A DNA stretch of 64,000 bases from Rubellimicrobium arenae (GCF_017916295.1 NZ_JAFMSS010000016.1:10265-74264), one strand, 5' to 3'. Shown: positions 53,153 through 64,000, numbered from the stretch's first letter. Notes: generated by a model from the sequence alone, not told the origin. Numbers and translations are program-made.

Positions 53153-53210
53153 CTTGGGTCCCTCCGGCTCGGGCCTCATAGGAGGTCCCGAGCCGGAAAG
53201 GTCAACGGCC

Positions 53211-54887
53211 TTAGAACAGGCCCTCGATCTGACCGGCCTCGTTGAGGCGGATCACTTCGGCGCTGGGCACCTTGGGCAGGCCCGGCATGGTCATGATCTC
53301 ACCGCAGATGACCACGATGAAACCCGCCCCGGCCGACAGCCGCACTTCGCGCACCGGCACCGTGTGGCCCGTCGGCGCGCCGCGGACGTTCGGATCGGTG
53401 GTGAAGCTGTACTGCGTCTTGGCCATGCAGATCGGCAGGTGGCCGTAGCCCGCCGCCTCCCAGGCCTTGAGCTGGTCGCGGATCGACTTGTCGGCGATCA
53501 CCTCGTCGGCGTGGTAGATGCGCTTGGCGATCGTCTCGACCTTCTGGAACAGCGGCATCTCCTCGGGGTAGAGCGGCGCGAAGTTGGCGCTGCCGCCTTC
53601 GGCGAGTTGCACGACCTTGCGGGCCAGATCCTCGATCCCGGCCGAGCCCTGGGCCCAGTGCTTGCACAGGATCGCCTCGGCGCCCTGCTCGGCCACATAG
53701 GCCTTCACGGCTTCGATCTCGGCGTCGGTGTCGCTGTAGAAGTGGTTGATGGCGACCACGACCGGCACGCCGAAGCCCTTCACGTTGGCGATGTGGCGGC
53801 CGAGGTTCGGGCAGCCCTTGCGCACGGCGTCCACGTTCTCGGTGCCGAGGTCGGCCTTGGCGACGCCGCCGTTCATCTTCATGGCGCGCACGGTGGCCAC
53901 GATCACGGCGGCCGAGGGCTTGAGCCCGGCCTTGCGGCACTTGATGTCGAAGAACTTCTCGGCGCCGAGGTCCGCGCCGAAGCCGGCTTCGGTCACGACG
54001 TACTCACCCAGCTTCAGCGCGGTGGTCGTCGCGATCACCGAATTGCAGCCGTGGGCGATGTTGGCGAAGGGGCCGCCGTGGACGAAGGCGGGGTTGTTCT
54101 CCAGCGTCTGCACGAGGTTCGGCTGGATCGCGTCCTTGAGGAGAACGGCCATCGCGCCGTCGGCCTTGATGTCGCGGCAGTAGACCGGGGTCTTGTCGCG
54201 GCGGTAGGCCACCACGATGTCGCCCAGGCGCTTTTCGAGGTCCTTGAGATCCTTGGCGAGGCAGAGGATCGCCATGACCTCGGAAGCCACGGTGATGTCA
54301 AAGCCGGTCTGGCGCGGGAAGCCGTTCGAGACGCCGCCCAGGCTCACGACCATGTCGCGCAGCGCGCGGTCGTTCATGTCCATGACGCGGCGCCAGACGA
54401 TCCGGCGCTGGTCGATGTCGAGCGCGTTGCCCCAGTAGATGTGGTTGTCGATCATCGCCGACAGCAGGTTGTGCGCCGAGGTGATCGCGTGGAAGTCGCC
54501 GGTGAAGTGGAGGTTCATCTCCTCCATCGGGACGACCTGCGCATAGCCGCCGCCCGCCGCGCCACCCTTCATCCCGAAGTTCGGGCCGAGCGAGGCCTCG
54601 CGGATGCAGACGACCGCCTTCTTGCCGATGCGGTTCAGGCCGTCGCCCAGGCCCACGGTGGTCGTGGTCTTGCCTTCGCCGGCGGGCGTCGGGTTGATGG
54701 CGGTCACCAGGATCAGCTTGCCGTCGGGCCGCCCCTGGACCGAGTTGATGAAGTCCTGGCTCACCTTGGCCTTGTCGTGCCCGTAGGGCAGCAGGCTTTC
54801 GGACGGGATGCCCAGCTTGGCGCCGATCTCGAGGATCGGACGTTTCTTGGCTTCGCGGGCGATCTCGATGTCGGTCTTGTGGCTCAC
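53211..54887 (-). CDS. fhs: formate-tetrahydrofolate ligase
   Basis: ATP-dependent synthesis of 10-formyl-THF from formate, 558 residues. The start GTG at 54887 follows AAGGGGA and gives VSHKTDIEIAREAKKRPILE, typical of the family. The P-loop is TPAGEGKTTTTVGLGDGL, with ASLGPNFGMKGGAAGGGYAQ, FTGDFHAITSAHNLL and the C-terminal TMPGLPKVPSAEVIRL. It feeds formate carbon into folate in concert with FolD, either for biosynthesis or for oxidation of C1 compounds. Confidence 0.97.
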   Translation of the reverse strand: MSHKTDIEIAREAKKRPILEIGAKLGIPSESLLPYGHDKAKVSQDFINSVQGRPDGKLILVTAINPTPAGEGKTTTTVGLGDGLNRIGKKAVVCIREASLGPNFGMKGGAAGGGYAQVVPMEEMNLHFTGDFHAITSAHNLLSAMIDNHIYWGNALDIDQRRIVWRRVMDMNDRALRDMVVSLGGVSNGFPRQTGFDITVASEVMAILCLAKDLKDLEKRLGDIVVAYRRDKTPVYCRDIKADGAMAVLLKDAIQPNLVQTLENNPAFVHGGPFANIAHGCNSVIATTTALKLGEYVVTEAGFGADLGAEKFFDIKCRKAGLKPSAAVIVATVRAMKMNGGVAKADLGTENVDAVRKGCPNLGRHIANVKGFGVPVVVAINHFYSDTDAEIEAVKAYVAEQGAEAILCKHWAQGSAGIEDLARKVVQLAEGGSANFAPLYPEEMPLFQKVETIAKRIYHADEVIADKSIRDQLKAWEAAGYGHLPICMAKTQYSFTTDPNVRGAPTGHTVPVREVRLSAGAGFIVVICGEIMTMPGLPKVPSAEVIRLNEAGQIEGLF

Positions 54888-55014
54888 GGCTGTCCCCTTG
54901 GGTTGTGGGACACTCGTAGCGGAGCACGTGGGGGTGTCAGAATGGCGATTGCGACAGGTTATCCCGCCAAATCGTCGGACCCTTGGAAAAGAGGTTTCGC
55001 ATCGGAAACTCCTG

Positions 55015-55626
55015 TCACCGGGTTTCCTGCACGCGGCCTTGCGGCTCCCACCCGCGCTGCGACGGAACGTGGAGCCGCACGCGCTCCCCAAGCCGCAGGA
55101 TGCCTTCGCGCTCGACCCAGGCGGTGATTCCCCGCCGTCCCTTGGCCGCCGCGCGGAAAGCCTTGCCATGCCCGGGCCGGGCCAACTCGATGGTCTTGGC
55201 CGGCTCGACGCAGGGATGGTTCTCCATGTCGACGACCAGCGTGGCCCCACCTTCCCCCTGCAGGCGGCTGGAGGGCGGAACATGGGTGAAGTCGGGGATC
55301 CCGTCGATCACCACGGACGCCCCGAGCCATGCCGGGTCCACCGCCTCGAGTCCCAGTTCCGCGGCAATATGGGCGAGCTCCTCCGCCCCCACGAGGCTCA
55401 CTTGCCGGGTGTTCCGGATCTCGGTTCCCTTCGGATACTGCATGGTGACGCGCGAGCAGGATGGCCGGGTCAGGCCCGCATGCACTTCACCGACGAAGCC
55501 GGCAAAGCCCAGGAGCATCTCGGTCAGGGGCTCGCCGTGGATGATGAGGTCGGGTCCCACGGGGCGCGCCACGCGGCCAAGCCACACCACGGTGCCATAA
55601 TGGTCAGATGGGACAAGAGCGGGCAT
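55015..55626 (-). CDS. MOSC domain protein
   Basis: A 203-residue protein with a MOSC beta-barrel, related to the molybdenum cofactor sulfurase C-terminal domain. GFVGEVHAGLTRPSCSRV carries the family GxxHxG-like site; KGTEIRNTRQVSLVGAEEL and LGASVVIDGIPDFTHVPPSS follow. No conserved Cys of a full YiiM type is certain. Such proteins handle sulfur or amidoxime reduction; the role here is unknown. Confidence 0.88.
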   Translation of the reverse strand: MPALVPSDHYGTVVWLGRVARPVGPDLIIHGEPLTEMLLGFAGFVGEVHAGLTRPSCSRVTMQYPKGTEIRNTRQVSLVGAEELAHIAAELGLEAVDPAWLGASVVIDGIPDFTHVPPSSRLQGEGGATLVVDMENHPCVEPAKTIELARPGHGKAFRAAAKGRRGITAWVEREGILRLGERVRLHVPSQRGWEPQGRVQETR

Positions 55627-55671
55627 GAACGGTCTCCTTTCGGGCCGTGATGGCAGAACGGACAGGCGGCC

Positions 55672-56451
55672 TCAATCGCCCCGGGTCAGCACCAGGAACA
55701 GCCGGCGAAATGGAAACAGCACCGAACCGTCCGCCTCGGCCGGATAGGCGATCCGAAGCGAGTCGTCGTAGGCGTCCAGAAACTCCTGGAGTTCGCCTTC
55801 CCCCATCCGGGCCGCGAACGGGCGCAGGGCCGTGGACTGCGTGAAGGCCCGAACCGGATGCCCCTCCGGGACAGGGGACAACGGCTGAAGGTACTCGGTT
55901 TCCCAAAGATCCACCGCGCCCAAGGGGGAGAGCAGGCGGTGATAGGCGGCCGGGGGCGCGACCGGGGCGACGTAATTCGTGAACGAGAAGCGGTCGGGGA
56001 ACATGCCCTCGGCGAGATCGCGCAGCAACCGGTGGGAGGGCGCGTCGAACTGCCGGGGCATCTGCACCGCGAGCACGCCCCCCGGAGCAAGACATTGGGC
56101 CAGACGCGGGAAGAGCATCTCGTGATGCGACAGCCAGTGCAGCGCGGCGTTGGAAAAGACGACGGCGGGCGGCTCTTCAGGCGTCCAATGGGCGATGTCG
56201 ACAAGCCGGGTCGCATCGTAGCCGGTGGCATGGCCCAGCATCTCGGGCGACGAATCCACGCCCAGGATGCGATGGCCCGGGAAACGCGCCCGGAGCGGCC
56301 CCGCCACGGCGCCGTCGCCGCAGCCCAGGTCGACGACGCAGCCGTCCGGAACCTCGCCGACCTGCAGAAGCAGATCCAGCGCCGGGCGCAAGCGCAGACC
56401 CCGGAACCGTCGATAGGTCCCGGGGTCCCAATCCATGTGCCGATCCGTCAC
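55672..56451 (-). CDS. tam: trans-aconitate methyltransferase-like SAM enzyme
   Basis: SAM-dependent methyltransferase of 259 residues. Motif I is CVVDLGCGDGAVAGPLRARF, and motif IV is PAVVFSNAALHWLSHHEML; the latter with NAALHWL is highly typical of Tam. The N-terminal MDWDPGTYRRFRGLRLRPAL supports this. It methylates trans-aconitate, relieving inhibition of the TCA cycle. The gene sits 4 bases upstream of the ftsH stop on the same strand. Confidence 0.9.
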   Translation of the reverse strand: MTDRHMDWDPGTYRRFRGLRLRPALDLLLQVGEVPDGCVVDLGCGDGAVAGPLRARFPGHRILGVDSSPEMLGHATGYDATRLVDIAHWTPEEPPAVVFSNAALHWLSHHEMLFPRLAQCLAPGGVLAVQMPRQFDAPSHRLLRDLAEGMFPDRFSFTNYVAPVAPPAAYHRLLSPLGAVDLWETEYLQPLSPVPEGHPVRAFTQSTALRPFAARMGEGELQEFLDAYDDSLRIAYPAEADGSVLFPFRRLFLVLTRGD

Positions 56452-56455
56452 GCCC

Positions 56456-58372
<1,917 letters not shown>

Positions 58373-58539
58373 TAACGGACTCCTCCAATGCGCAGGCCAA
58401 GACGTGCCTGCGCTGCGTTGTGCAAAGATAAGGGCTACGGGCGCGGGTTCAATGCGAAAGCCCGTCCGGGCACGGAGTCGAGAGCGGAATCGCGCGAGCA
58501 CAATGCCGCAGGGACACGCTCCGGGTGTCCGCTTCGGGG

Positions 58540-59838
58540 TCAGGCACCTCGAACATGGTCCGGGAACGCCGGATCAAGCGCTGCTGTCCACCCCTGCGGC
58601 CACCCTGCCAGTGGCGCCGCGACCAGTCGTTCGCCCTGCCAGACGGCCGGCGTGGCCTGGAGCGCCTCGGGCCGGAGGCCGGATGGGACCCCGGATGGGC
58701 AGGCTCGCAGGCCCGCCAGGCCCAAGGCGCCGACCTGCAGCCCGTTCAGCCCATCGTCGTCGGGATCGTGGCCCGGCCCGGCCCGTCCGAGGAGCCAGCG
58801 TCCGTCCCAACGGACAGCCTGCGACGCCGCGCCCCCTGCCTGTGCCGAAACGTGCGGTGAAAGGGCCCGGGCCTCCCGCGTGATGCGGACCCAGTCGCCC
58901 TGTCGCAGCATTCGGCATCCGGCCAGAGTCGCAGCGCGGCCGTCCACGACCGCCCGCGCGAGGCGGAGCAGCGCGTCGTGCCGGGGACGGTAGCTGTTAT
59001 TGCCCACCCAACCGAGGGCAGCCGCCAGGAGGCGTCCGGCCACGTCCTGATCTTCCGCTTCCGCGAGGAGCCGCACCGGAAGCTTGAGGTCGGCCCCTTC
59101 GACCTGCGCAGCCTCCCGCGCGACCTCCTGGGCGCGGATCTGCAAGGACGCCTGCGCCCTCCGCATGTGGTCCGCCGTTCGGATCAGACGGGTGCGCGTA
59201 AGTCCAAGCGCCTCGAGGCTGTCCAGCATCCGGCGGGCCCGCACCCGGTCGAAGCGTGCGTCCTCGTTGGACGGATCCTCGATCCATCCAAGGTTTCGCA
59301 CGCGAAGCCAGTCCCGCAATGTCGCGCGCGACAGCCGCAGTAAGGGTCTCGCCCACCAGCCCGGAGGTGCCTGCACGATTTCGCGCATGCCGGCCAGGCC
59401 ATCGACGCCCGAGCCTCGGGCCAGACGGAGCAACACCGTTTCGGCCTGATCGTCTGCGGTGTGGCCCAAAAGGACGTGACGGATTCCGAGCCCGGCAGCC
59501 CAATCGGCGATCAGCTCCCGCCGGGCACGGCGGGCGCGGTCCTGGAGGTTGCCGCGACCATCCCAGCCGCTCCACCTCAGGGTCGCATGGGGGACAGCAA
59601 GGGATGCGCAGACACGGGCGACCTCCGCTGCCTCCTGGGTGGCAGCCGTCCGCAGGCCATGGTCCACCGTCACGGCCGAGAGGGGGCTGGCGTGCCCTCG
59701 GGCCCACTTGGCCGCGACATGGAGGAGCGCCATGCTGTCCCCCCCGCCCGAGACCGCAACCGCCAGCGGTGCGCCAGGGGCCCGGTCCGGCAGGCGCGCC
59801 ATCGAGGAGGCCAGCGCCTCCTCGGGGGTCATTGGCAT
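58540..59838 (-). CDS. tilS: tRNA(Ile)-lysidine synthase
   Basis: Enzyme of 432 residues that converts cytidine 34 to lysidine in tRNA-Ile(CAU). The ATP pyrophosphatase P-loop is AVAVSGGGDSMALLH. HVLLGHTADDQAETVLLRLA and LLRLSRATLRDWLRV are the conserved downstream blocks, then GWIEDPSNEDARFDRVRAR. A second ATG at 59832 overlaps the cpoB stop as ATGA and is an equally good start. The 167-bp gap to ftsH shows no other gene. Confidence 0.94.
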   Translation of the reverse strand: MPMTPEEALASSMARLPDRAPGAPLAVAVSGGGDSMALLHVAAKWARGHASPLSAVTVDHGLRTAATQEAAEVARVCASLAVPHATLRWSGWDGRGNLQDRARRARRELIADWAAGLGIRHVLLGHTADDQAETVLLRLARGSGVDGLAGMREIVQAPPGWWARPLLRLSRATLRDWLRVRNLGWIEDPSNEDARFDRVRARRMLDSLEALGLTRTRLIRTADHMRRAQASLQIRAQEVAREAAQVEGADLKLPVRLLAEAEDQDVAGRLLAAALGWVGNNSYRPRHDALLRLARAVVDGRAATLAGCRMLRQGDWVRITREARALSPHVSAQAGGAASQAVRWDGRWLLGRAGPGHDPDDDGLNGLQVGALGLAGLRACPSGVPSGLRPEALQATPAVWQGERLVAAPLAGWPQGWTAALDPAFPDHVRGA

Positions 59839-60665
59839 CGAAGCGACTGCATCTCCCGCTGGGCGTCCGCAATCAGGGGAGACCCTGGGAAGCGTGTTCC
59901 GATCTCGGCCAGGGTCACGCAGGCGTCGGGCACCTGGCCCAGCTGCCCGAGGTTCTTGCCCAGGCCCAGCAATGCGTCGGCGGCGAACTCACCGTCCGGA
60001 TCGGTCGAGAAGCTGTCGAGATAGGCCCGTGCGGCGTTGGACGGATCGCCCAGGCCATCCAGCGCGGCCCCGCGCCCCAGTTGCGCCCGTGCCATCAGGG
60101 GGCTGCCCGGGTAGGCCGCGACAAAGGACGTAAAGAGGTCAGCGGCGCCGCGAAAGTCACTGGAGGCGAGCGCCCCCTCCGCCCGCTCGAAGTCGGCCTG
60201 TTCGTTGACGGCCAGGTCCGGGCCGTTGCCAGTGCTTGTGCTTGGGGCCGGTGCCTCGGGGGTCGCGGGCACGACCGTCGTGCTCTCGGTCCCGCCCAGC
60301 GTCGGCGTCGTGCCGAGTTGCGACACGTCGCAGCCTTCCTCGATCTCGCAGACGCGGAATTCGAGGTCGCCAAGCCGGTTCGTGCCGTCGGTGGCGATGC
60401 GGTTGATGCGGAACTCCAGTTCCTCGGTGCGCGAGGTCAGGCGCTGGAGCTCGGATTCGATGGCGTTGAGCCGTTCGAGCGGCGTGTTGCCCGCCACCCC
60501 CTGCGTCAGCTGGCCGGAGGTGGTGAGCTCGCCGCGCAGTCCCTCGATCTGCTGGGACAGCGAGGCGATCTGCGTGCGGATGTCCGCAAGCGTCTGCGGG
60601 TCGGCGGCCTGCCCCCACGCAAGGCCGGGCCAGACCGCGGCGAGGAGGAGTGCCGCGCGCCGCAT
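59829..60665 (-). CDS. cpoB: Tol-Pal associated coiled-coil/TPR protein CpoB (YbgF)
   Basis: Periplasmic protein of 278 residues. A signal peptide (MRRAALLLAAVWPGLAWGQA) is followed by an N-terminal coiled coil (TLADIRTQIASLSQQIEGLR region), a Cys-containing loop (FRVCEIEEGCDVSQ), a low-complexity Pro/Ser/Thr linker and C-terminal TPR repeats (AEGALASSDFRGAADLFTSF). It co-ordinates the Tol system with peptidoglycan synthesis. Its ATG overlaps the pal stop by one base. Confidence 0.93.
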   Translation of the reverse strand: MRRAALLLAAVWPGLAWGQAADPQTLADIRTQIASLSQQIEGLRGELTTSGQLTQGVAGNTPLERLNAIESELQRLTSRTEELEFRINRIATDGTNRLGDLEFRVCEIEEGCDVSQLGTTPTLGGTESTTVVPATPEAPAPSTSTGNGPDLAVNEQADFERAEGALASSDFRGAADLFTSFVAAYPGSPLMARAQLGRGAALDGLGDPSNAARAYLDSFSTDPDGEFAADALLGLGKNLGQLGQVPDACVTLAEIGTRFPGSPLIADAQREMQSLRCQ

Positions 60666-61231
60666 CAGCTGAGGCTGCCCGCCGAGATGACGGTCACGGC
60701 ACGACGGTTCTGCGTGTAGCAGCTCTCGTCCGAGCAGACGGCCACGGGGCGTTCCTTGCCGTAGGAGATGGTGCGCAGGCGGGTGCCCGGCACCCCGCGG
60801 GAGATCAGGTATTCCCGCACCGCGTTGGCACGGCGGGCGCCGAGCGCGATATTGTATTCGCGGGTGCCCTGTTCGTCGGCGTGGCCTTCGATGACGGCCA
60901 GATAGGACGCGTTCGACAGAAGCCATTGGGCCTGCCCGTCCAGGACCTGGATCGCTTGCGGGGACAGCGTGGACTGGTCCACGGAGAAGAACACCCGATC
61001 ACCGATAGCCTGGCTGAAGTAGGCGGGCGAGGTCGGATCCCCTGCGTTGCCAAGAGCCCCCGTGCCCACGCCGGGCAGCCCCGCCCCCGGCAGGCCCGCA
61101 GCCCCGCCAGGTCCACCAGCCCCGCCGAGTCCACCGGCCCCGGCCGCGCCACCGCCGAACCGGTCGGGCCGCGTGCAGGCCGACAGCCCCACCGACGCGA
61201 CGACCAGCGCCGCCACAAACCATCTCGTCAT
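60665..61231 (-). CDS. pal: peptidoglycan-associated lipoprotein Pal
   Basis: Outer-membrane lipoprotein of 188 residues, with lipobox LSAC at the end of the signal peptide. A Gly/Ala/Pro-rich linker of about 40 residues follows (residues 24-63). The OmpA domain has VFFSVDQSTLSPQAIQVL and IEGHADEQGTREYNIALGAR, the peptidoglycan binding residues. It binds TolB and TolA. The linker is much more glycine-rich than in enteric Pal. Confidence 0.96.
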   Translation of the reverse strand: MTRWFVAALVVASVGLSACTRPDRFGGGAAGAGGLGGAGGPGGAAGLPGAGLPGVGTGALGNAGDPTSPAYFSQAIGDRVFFSVDQSTLSPQAIQVLDGQAQWLLSNASYLAVIEGHADEQGTREYNIALGARRANAVREYLISRGVPGTRLRTISYGKERPVAVCSDESCYTQNRRAVTVISAGSLS

Positions 61232-61340
61232 CGGATCGTCCCCTTTTCCCCTAATCTACAGGTGGACGGCACGGTTGGAAAGCGCGCCGCCCCGACAGGT
61301 CGCGCCCGGGATCCGGGTGCCGGTTCCCTGGGCATCATGC

Positions 61341-62666
61341 TTACGGTTGCAGCGGTCCCCAGGAGGGGTCGGATGCCATCCCGCCGGTCGGCACCTGCTT
61401 GAGGTTCCGGCCCGAGACATCCACCGAATACACTGTCGGCGCACCTTCGGCGCCTTGCGTTTCACGGGTGAACATCAAGACCCGGCCGTTCGGCGCCCAG
61501 GTGGGACCTTCGTCGAGGAAGCTTGCCGTCAGGAGACGCTCCTCGCTGCCGTCGGTCCGCATCACGCCGATGTAGAAGCGGCCGCCGCCCTGCTTGGTGA
61601 AGGCGATCAGGTCGCCCCGCGGCGACCAGACCGGCGTGGAGTAACGCCCGTCGCCAAAGGAGATCCGGACCGGCTCGCCGCCGCCCGCGCTCATGACGTA
61701 AAGTTGCTGCGTGCCCGAGCGGTCGGACTCGAAGACGATCTTGCTGCCGTCCGGGCTGAACGAAGGCGCCGTCTCGATCGAAGGAGCCGAGGTCAGCCGG
61801 CTCGAGGAGCCCGACCCCAGGTCGGTCATGTAGATGTCGGTGTTCCCGCCGTTCGTGAGCGAGTAGATGACCCGCCGCCCGTCCGGCGAGAAGCGGGGCG
61901 AAAAGGTCATCTCGCCCGCCTCGGTCGGGATGCGCTGCTCGCGCACGGACGCGACATCCAGCAGATAGATGGCCGGCACACCCGATTCGTAGGAGGTGTA
62001 GAGGACCCTGCTGCCGTCCGGCGAGAAACGCGGCGCAAAGAGGAGGCCCGACTGGGTCAGGTACTGAACGCCGGCCCCATCGTAGTCCATGATGGCAAGG
62101 CGCTTGGCCCGGGCGTCCTTGGGTCCGGACTCCGACACGAACACGACGCGGCTGTCGAAGTAGCCGCCCTCGCCCGTGATGCGCGAATAGACGGCGTCCG
62201 CCACCTTGTGGCCCATCCGACGCCAGCCCGCCACCGTGCCCGCGAATTGCAGCCCCTCGCCCAGTTCGGCGCCGGAGAAGACGTCGTAAAGCCGGAACTT
62301 GACGGTAAGGTTGTTCCCCGACACCGCCACGGCTCCGGTGATCAGCGCCTGCGCGTTGATCGCCGTCCAGTCCGAGTAGGTCGGCGCGGTCCCGAACGGC
62401 AGGCTCGGGTTGATGAACGCGCTGGACGGGATTTCCCGGAACAGGCCCGTCCCGACCAGATCGGCCGACACGACCGAGGCGATGTCGCGCGACACGCCCT
62501 CGGCCCCGCCGGTCTCGACGGTGAAGGCAGGAACCGCGAAGGGGATGGGCTCGATCACGCCCTCGGTGATCGTGATTGAAAGCGGCCCTTGCTGCGCGTG
62601 AACAGGATGGGCCAGGGCCAGGGCCGCGATGAGCGCCGCCCAAAGGGCCAGGATGATTCGGTTCAT
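61341..62666 (-). CDS. tolB: Tol-Pal system protein TolB
   Basis: Periplasmic protein of 441 residues with a signal peptide (LWAALIAALALAHPVHAQQG), an N-terminal domain (SRDIASVVSADLVGTGLFRE) and a six-bladed beta-propeller. Repeats such as FAPRFSPDGSRVLYTSYESG, FSPRFSPDGRRVIYSLTNGG and APSFSPDGSKIVFESDRSGT make this clear. It binds Pal and colicins in other species. It is 109 bases upstream of pal. Confidence 0.96.
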   Translation of the reverse strand: MNRIILALWAALIAALALAHPVHAQQGPLSITITEGVIEPIPFAVPAFTVETGGAEGVSRDIASVVSADLVGTGLFREIPSSAFINPSLPFGTAPTYSDWTAINAQALITGAVAVSGNNLTVKFRLYDVFSGAELGEGLQFAGTVAGWRRMGHKVADAVYSRITGEGGYFDSRVVFVSESGPKDARAKRLAIMDYDGAGVQYLTQSGLLFAPRFSPDGSRVLYTSYESGVPAIYLLDVASVREQRIPTEAGEMTFSPRFSPDGRRVIYSLTNGGNTDIYMTDLGSGSSSRLTSAPSIETAPSFSPDGSKIVFESDRSGTQQLYVMSAGGGEPVRISFGDGRYSTPVWSPRGDLIAFTKQGGGRFYIGVMRTDGSEERLLTASFLDEGPTWAPNGRVLMFTRETQGAEGAPTVYSVDVSGRNLKQVPTGGMASDPSWGPLQP

Positions 62667-62757
62667 GGGACGATCCTCGTCTCGGGGGCGGGGAGGCACG
62701 GATCTGCCGAAGCAGGCCGCGCACGGGCTCGAAGGTCGTATCGGGGTCGGCGGCGCA

Positions 62758-64000
62758 TCAGCGGATCGACATCTGCGTGGGATCGAATGTCATCTCGACC
62801 ATCCGCCACTGTTCGTACTTCTCGGCCGGGAGAGGGAAGCCCTCGCCCTGGCAGCGCAGGATAGCACGGCGCGCAGCCTCGTAAGCGCTGTTCGCCGCCT
62901 CGGCACTCTCGGCGTTGTGGGTGAGGAGGTCGATCCCGCCGACCACCCGCCCGTCACGGCCCAGCTGGAACGCCACGGTCACGGCCGCACGGCCGGCCTG
63001 GCTGCCCGGGTCCACCACCCAGCATTGCTGCACCGCCATGCGGAACGCATCCTGCTCGGCCCCGGTCATGGGCGGGCCAGGGTCGGCGGCAGCCTCGGCT
63101 CCGGTGCTTTCAGAGGCTTCGGCCAAGGCGGCGGCGATATCGTCGGCCACTTCGTCCGACGCTGCTTCCGCCGTGGCCGGCTCGTCCGACGGCTCCTCGG
63201 CAGCCGCCTCCTCGGTCACGTCCGTTTCGTCGGACGGGGCTTGCTCTTCCGCATCGGCGACCGGCTCCTCGGCCTCTTGGTCCGCCTCGGCGGGCTCTTC
63301 GGCCGGCGCGGCCTCGGCCACGTCGGTCTCCTCGGGTTCGGCCTGGGGCGCCGGGCGGCTCGGCCGCGAGGGAGGACGAACCGAAACCTGCTCGACGGCG
63401 CCCGAGGGCTCCTCGGCTTCGGTCACGATCTCGGGCGCCGCCTCCTCCGGGGCCGTGGCCTCCTCGGGCTCCTGCTCGGGCACGGGCTCGGGCTCCGCCT
63501 CCGGGGTCGGTTCGGCAGCGGCCTGCACCTCAGGCGCGACCTCGGCCTCCGGTGGAGGTGGCGGGGCAGCCTCTGGGGCCACGCGGGGCGCAGGACGTGG
63601 GATTGGCCGAAGGGCGGCTGACAACTCGGCCGAGGGCGGAGGCGCGGGCGGCGCTTCCGGTGCCGGGCTGGGCTCGGGGGCGGGTGCCGAGTCCTGCACC
63701 TCGGCCGGGGGCGGCGGAGGTTCGGGCGACGGCGCGGGCTCGGCTTCCTGGGCTGGCGGCTCCGGTGCGGGCTCGGGCTCAGGCGGACGGACTTCGGGAC
63801 GCACCTCGGGCTCGGGCGCCTTGGGGGCGGTCTCGGCCTCGGCCGGGGGCTCGGGAGCTTCGGCGGCTTCCGTGCCAGCCTGCGGCGAAGTCCGCCGCAC
63901 GAGGGCGGCATATTCCTCCCCCGAGACGGCGGTGACGGGGGTGAGCTGGAAGTCGAGGGGGGGGCTGTCGAGGCCCCAGCCCAGCAGGAGCCACGCGATC
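62758..64000 (-). CDS. tolA: Tol-Pal system protein TolA, N-terminus outside window
   Basis: About 413 residues visible of an inner-membrane anchored periplasmic bridge; the start is beyond the right edge. The first visible residues, IAWLLLGWGLDSPPLDFQLT, look like the end of the membrane helix. A long low-complexity Ala/Glu/Pro-rich region (about 290 residues) replaces the usual helical domain. The last 100 residues form the TolA C-terminal domain, with AVQQCWVVDPGSQAGRAAVT. Upstream neighbours such as tolR/Q should be to the right. Confidence 0.92.
   Translation of the reverse strand, partial: IAWLLLGWGLDSPPLDFQLTPVTAVSGEEYAALVRRTSPQAGTEAAEAPEPPAEAETAPKAPEPEVRPEVRPPEPEPAPEPPAQEAEPAPSPEPPPPPAEVQDSAPAPEPSPAPEAPPAPPPSAELSAALRPIPRPAPRVAPEAAPPPPPEAEVAPEVQAAAEPTPEAEPEPVPEQEPEEATAPEEAAPEIVTEAEEPSGAVEQVSVRPPSRPSRPAPQAEPEETDVAEAAPAEEPAEADQEAEEPVADAEEQAPSDETDVTEEAAAEEPSDEPATAEAASDEVADDIAAALAEASESTGAEAAADPGPPMTGAEQDAFRMAVQQCWVVDPGSQAGRAAVTVAFQLGRDGRVVGGIDLLTHNAESAEAANSAYEAARRAILRCQGEGFPLPAEKYEQWRMVEMTFDPTQMSIR

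Noticed and set aside
61232..61340. Terminator between tolB and pal
   Set aside because: Only a short imperfect stem (CCCGG/CCGGG with one mismatch beyond) is visible and no T-tract; not enough to call.

Overview
The window is GC-rich, almost wholly coding DNA with short intergenic gaps and many 1-17 bp gene overlaps. Gene content and order point to an alphaproteobacterium of the Rhodobacterales (Rhodobacteraceae/Roseobacteraceae type). The evidence is lysC next to a GAF-type ptsP, a ctaC-ctaB-ctaG-ctaE-surf1 cytochrome aa3 operon running into thrC and an M16 peptidase, a Tad pilus locus with GAVTVDWVVLTA-type pilins, tolA-tolB-pal-cpoB-tilS-ftsH, and CtrA-like TTAA motifs. This is inference from gene content; no rRNA or tRNA gene is visible to confirm it.

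Layout. 1-2767: the 3' end of modA, then modB, convergent with a histone-deacetylase-fold hydrolase and a glutathione peroxidase. 2954-7024: DUF1178 protein, lysC, ptsP. 7114-10804: two polytopic membrane proteins (one GT87/DUF2029) of slightly different base usage, convergent with EcsC. 10928-14370: acetyltransferase, flavin reductase, and an mtnP-DUF2927-apt operon for methylthioadenosine and adenine salvage. 14392-25076 (minus strand): FAD oxidase, MBL-fold protein, and a long operon from ctaC through the cytochrome oxidase assembly genes to phzF, thrC, the M16 peptidase and an acetyltransferase. 25236-35973: tldD, small membrane and phosphatase genes, dprA, topA, a two-subunit CoA transferase, small proteins and a lytic transglycosylase.

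36292-46780: a Tad pilus locus. It has two tandem Flp-type pilins separated by a strong terminator, then cpaB, cpaC (secretin), an OmpA-like lipoprotein, cpaE/tadZ, cpaF/tadA, tadB, tadC, two TPR lipoproteins and a prepilin peptidase. No TadE/F/G pseudopilin genes are seen. 46781-47143 is a non-genic stretch with a nested palindrome and possible gene remnant. 47144-51841: SnoaL-like protein, the Lhr-type helicase and PdeM pair usually linked to an ATP-dependent ligase (no ligase here), and an ArsR regulator with an SRPBCC protein.

51909-64000 (minus strand): a one-carbon operon (fhs, chorismate mutase, folD), a MOSC protein, a methyltransferase, ftsH, tilS and the Tol-Pal envelope genes, with tolA running off the right edge.

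No wholly novel multi-gene system is evident. The points most worth checking are the Tad locus (tandem Asp+5 pilins, TadZ without Walker lysines, no TadEFG), TTAA-type CtrA-like sites at a glycosyltransferase-like gene, dprA and the pilins, apparent CTG starts in CTGA overlaps, an in-frame duplication of the folD start, and a hairpin that would mask the scoA ribosome binding site.
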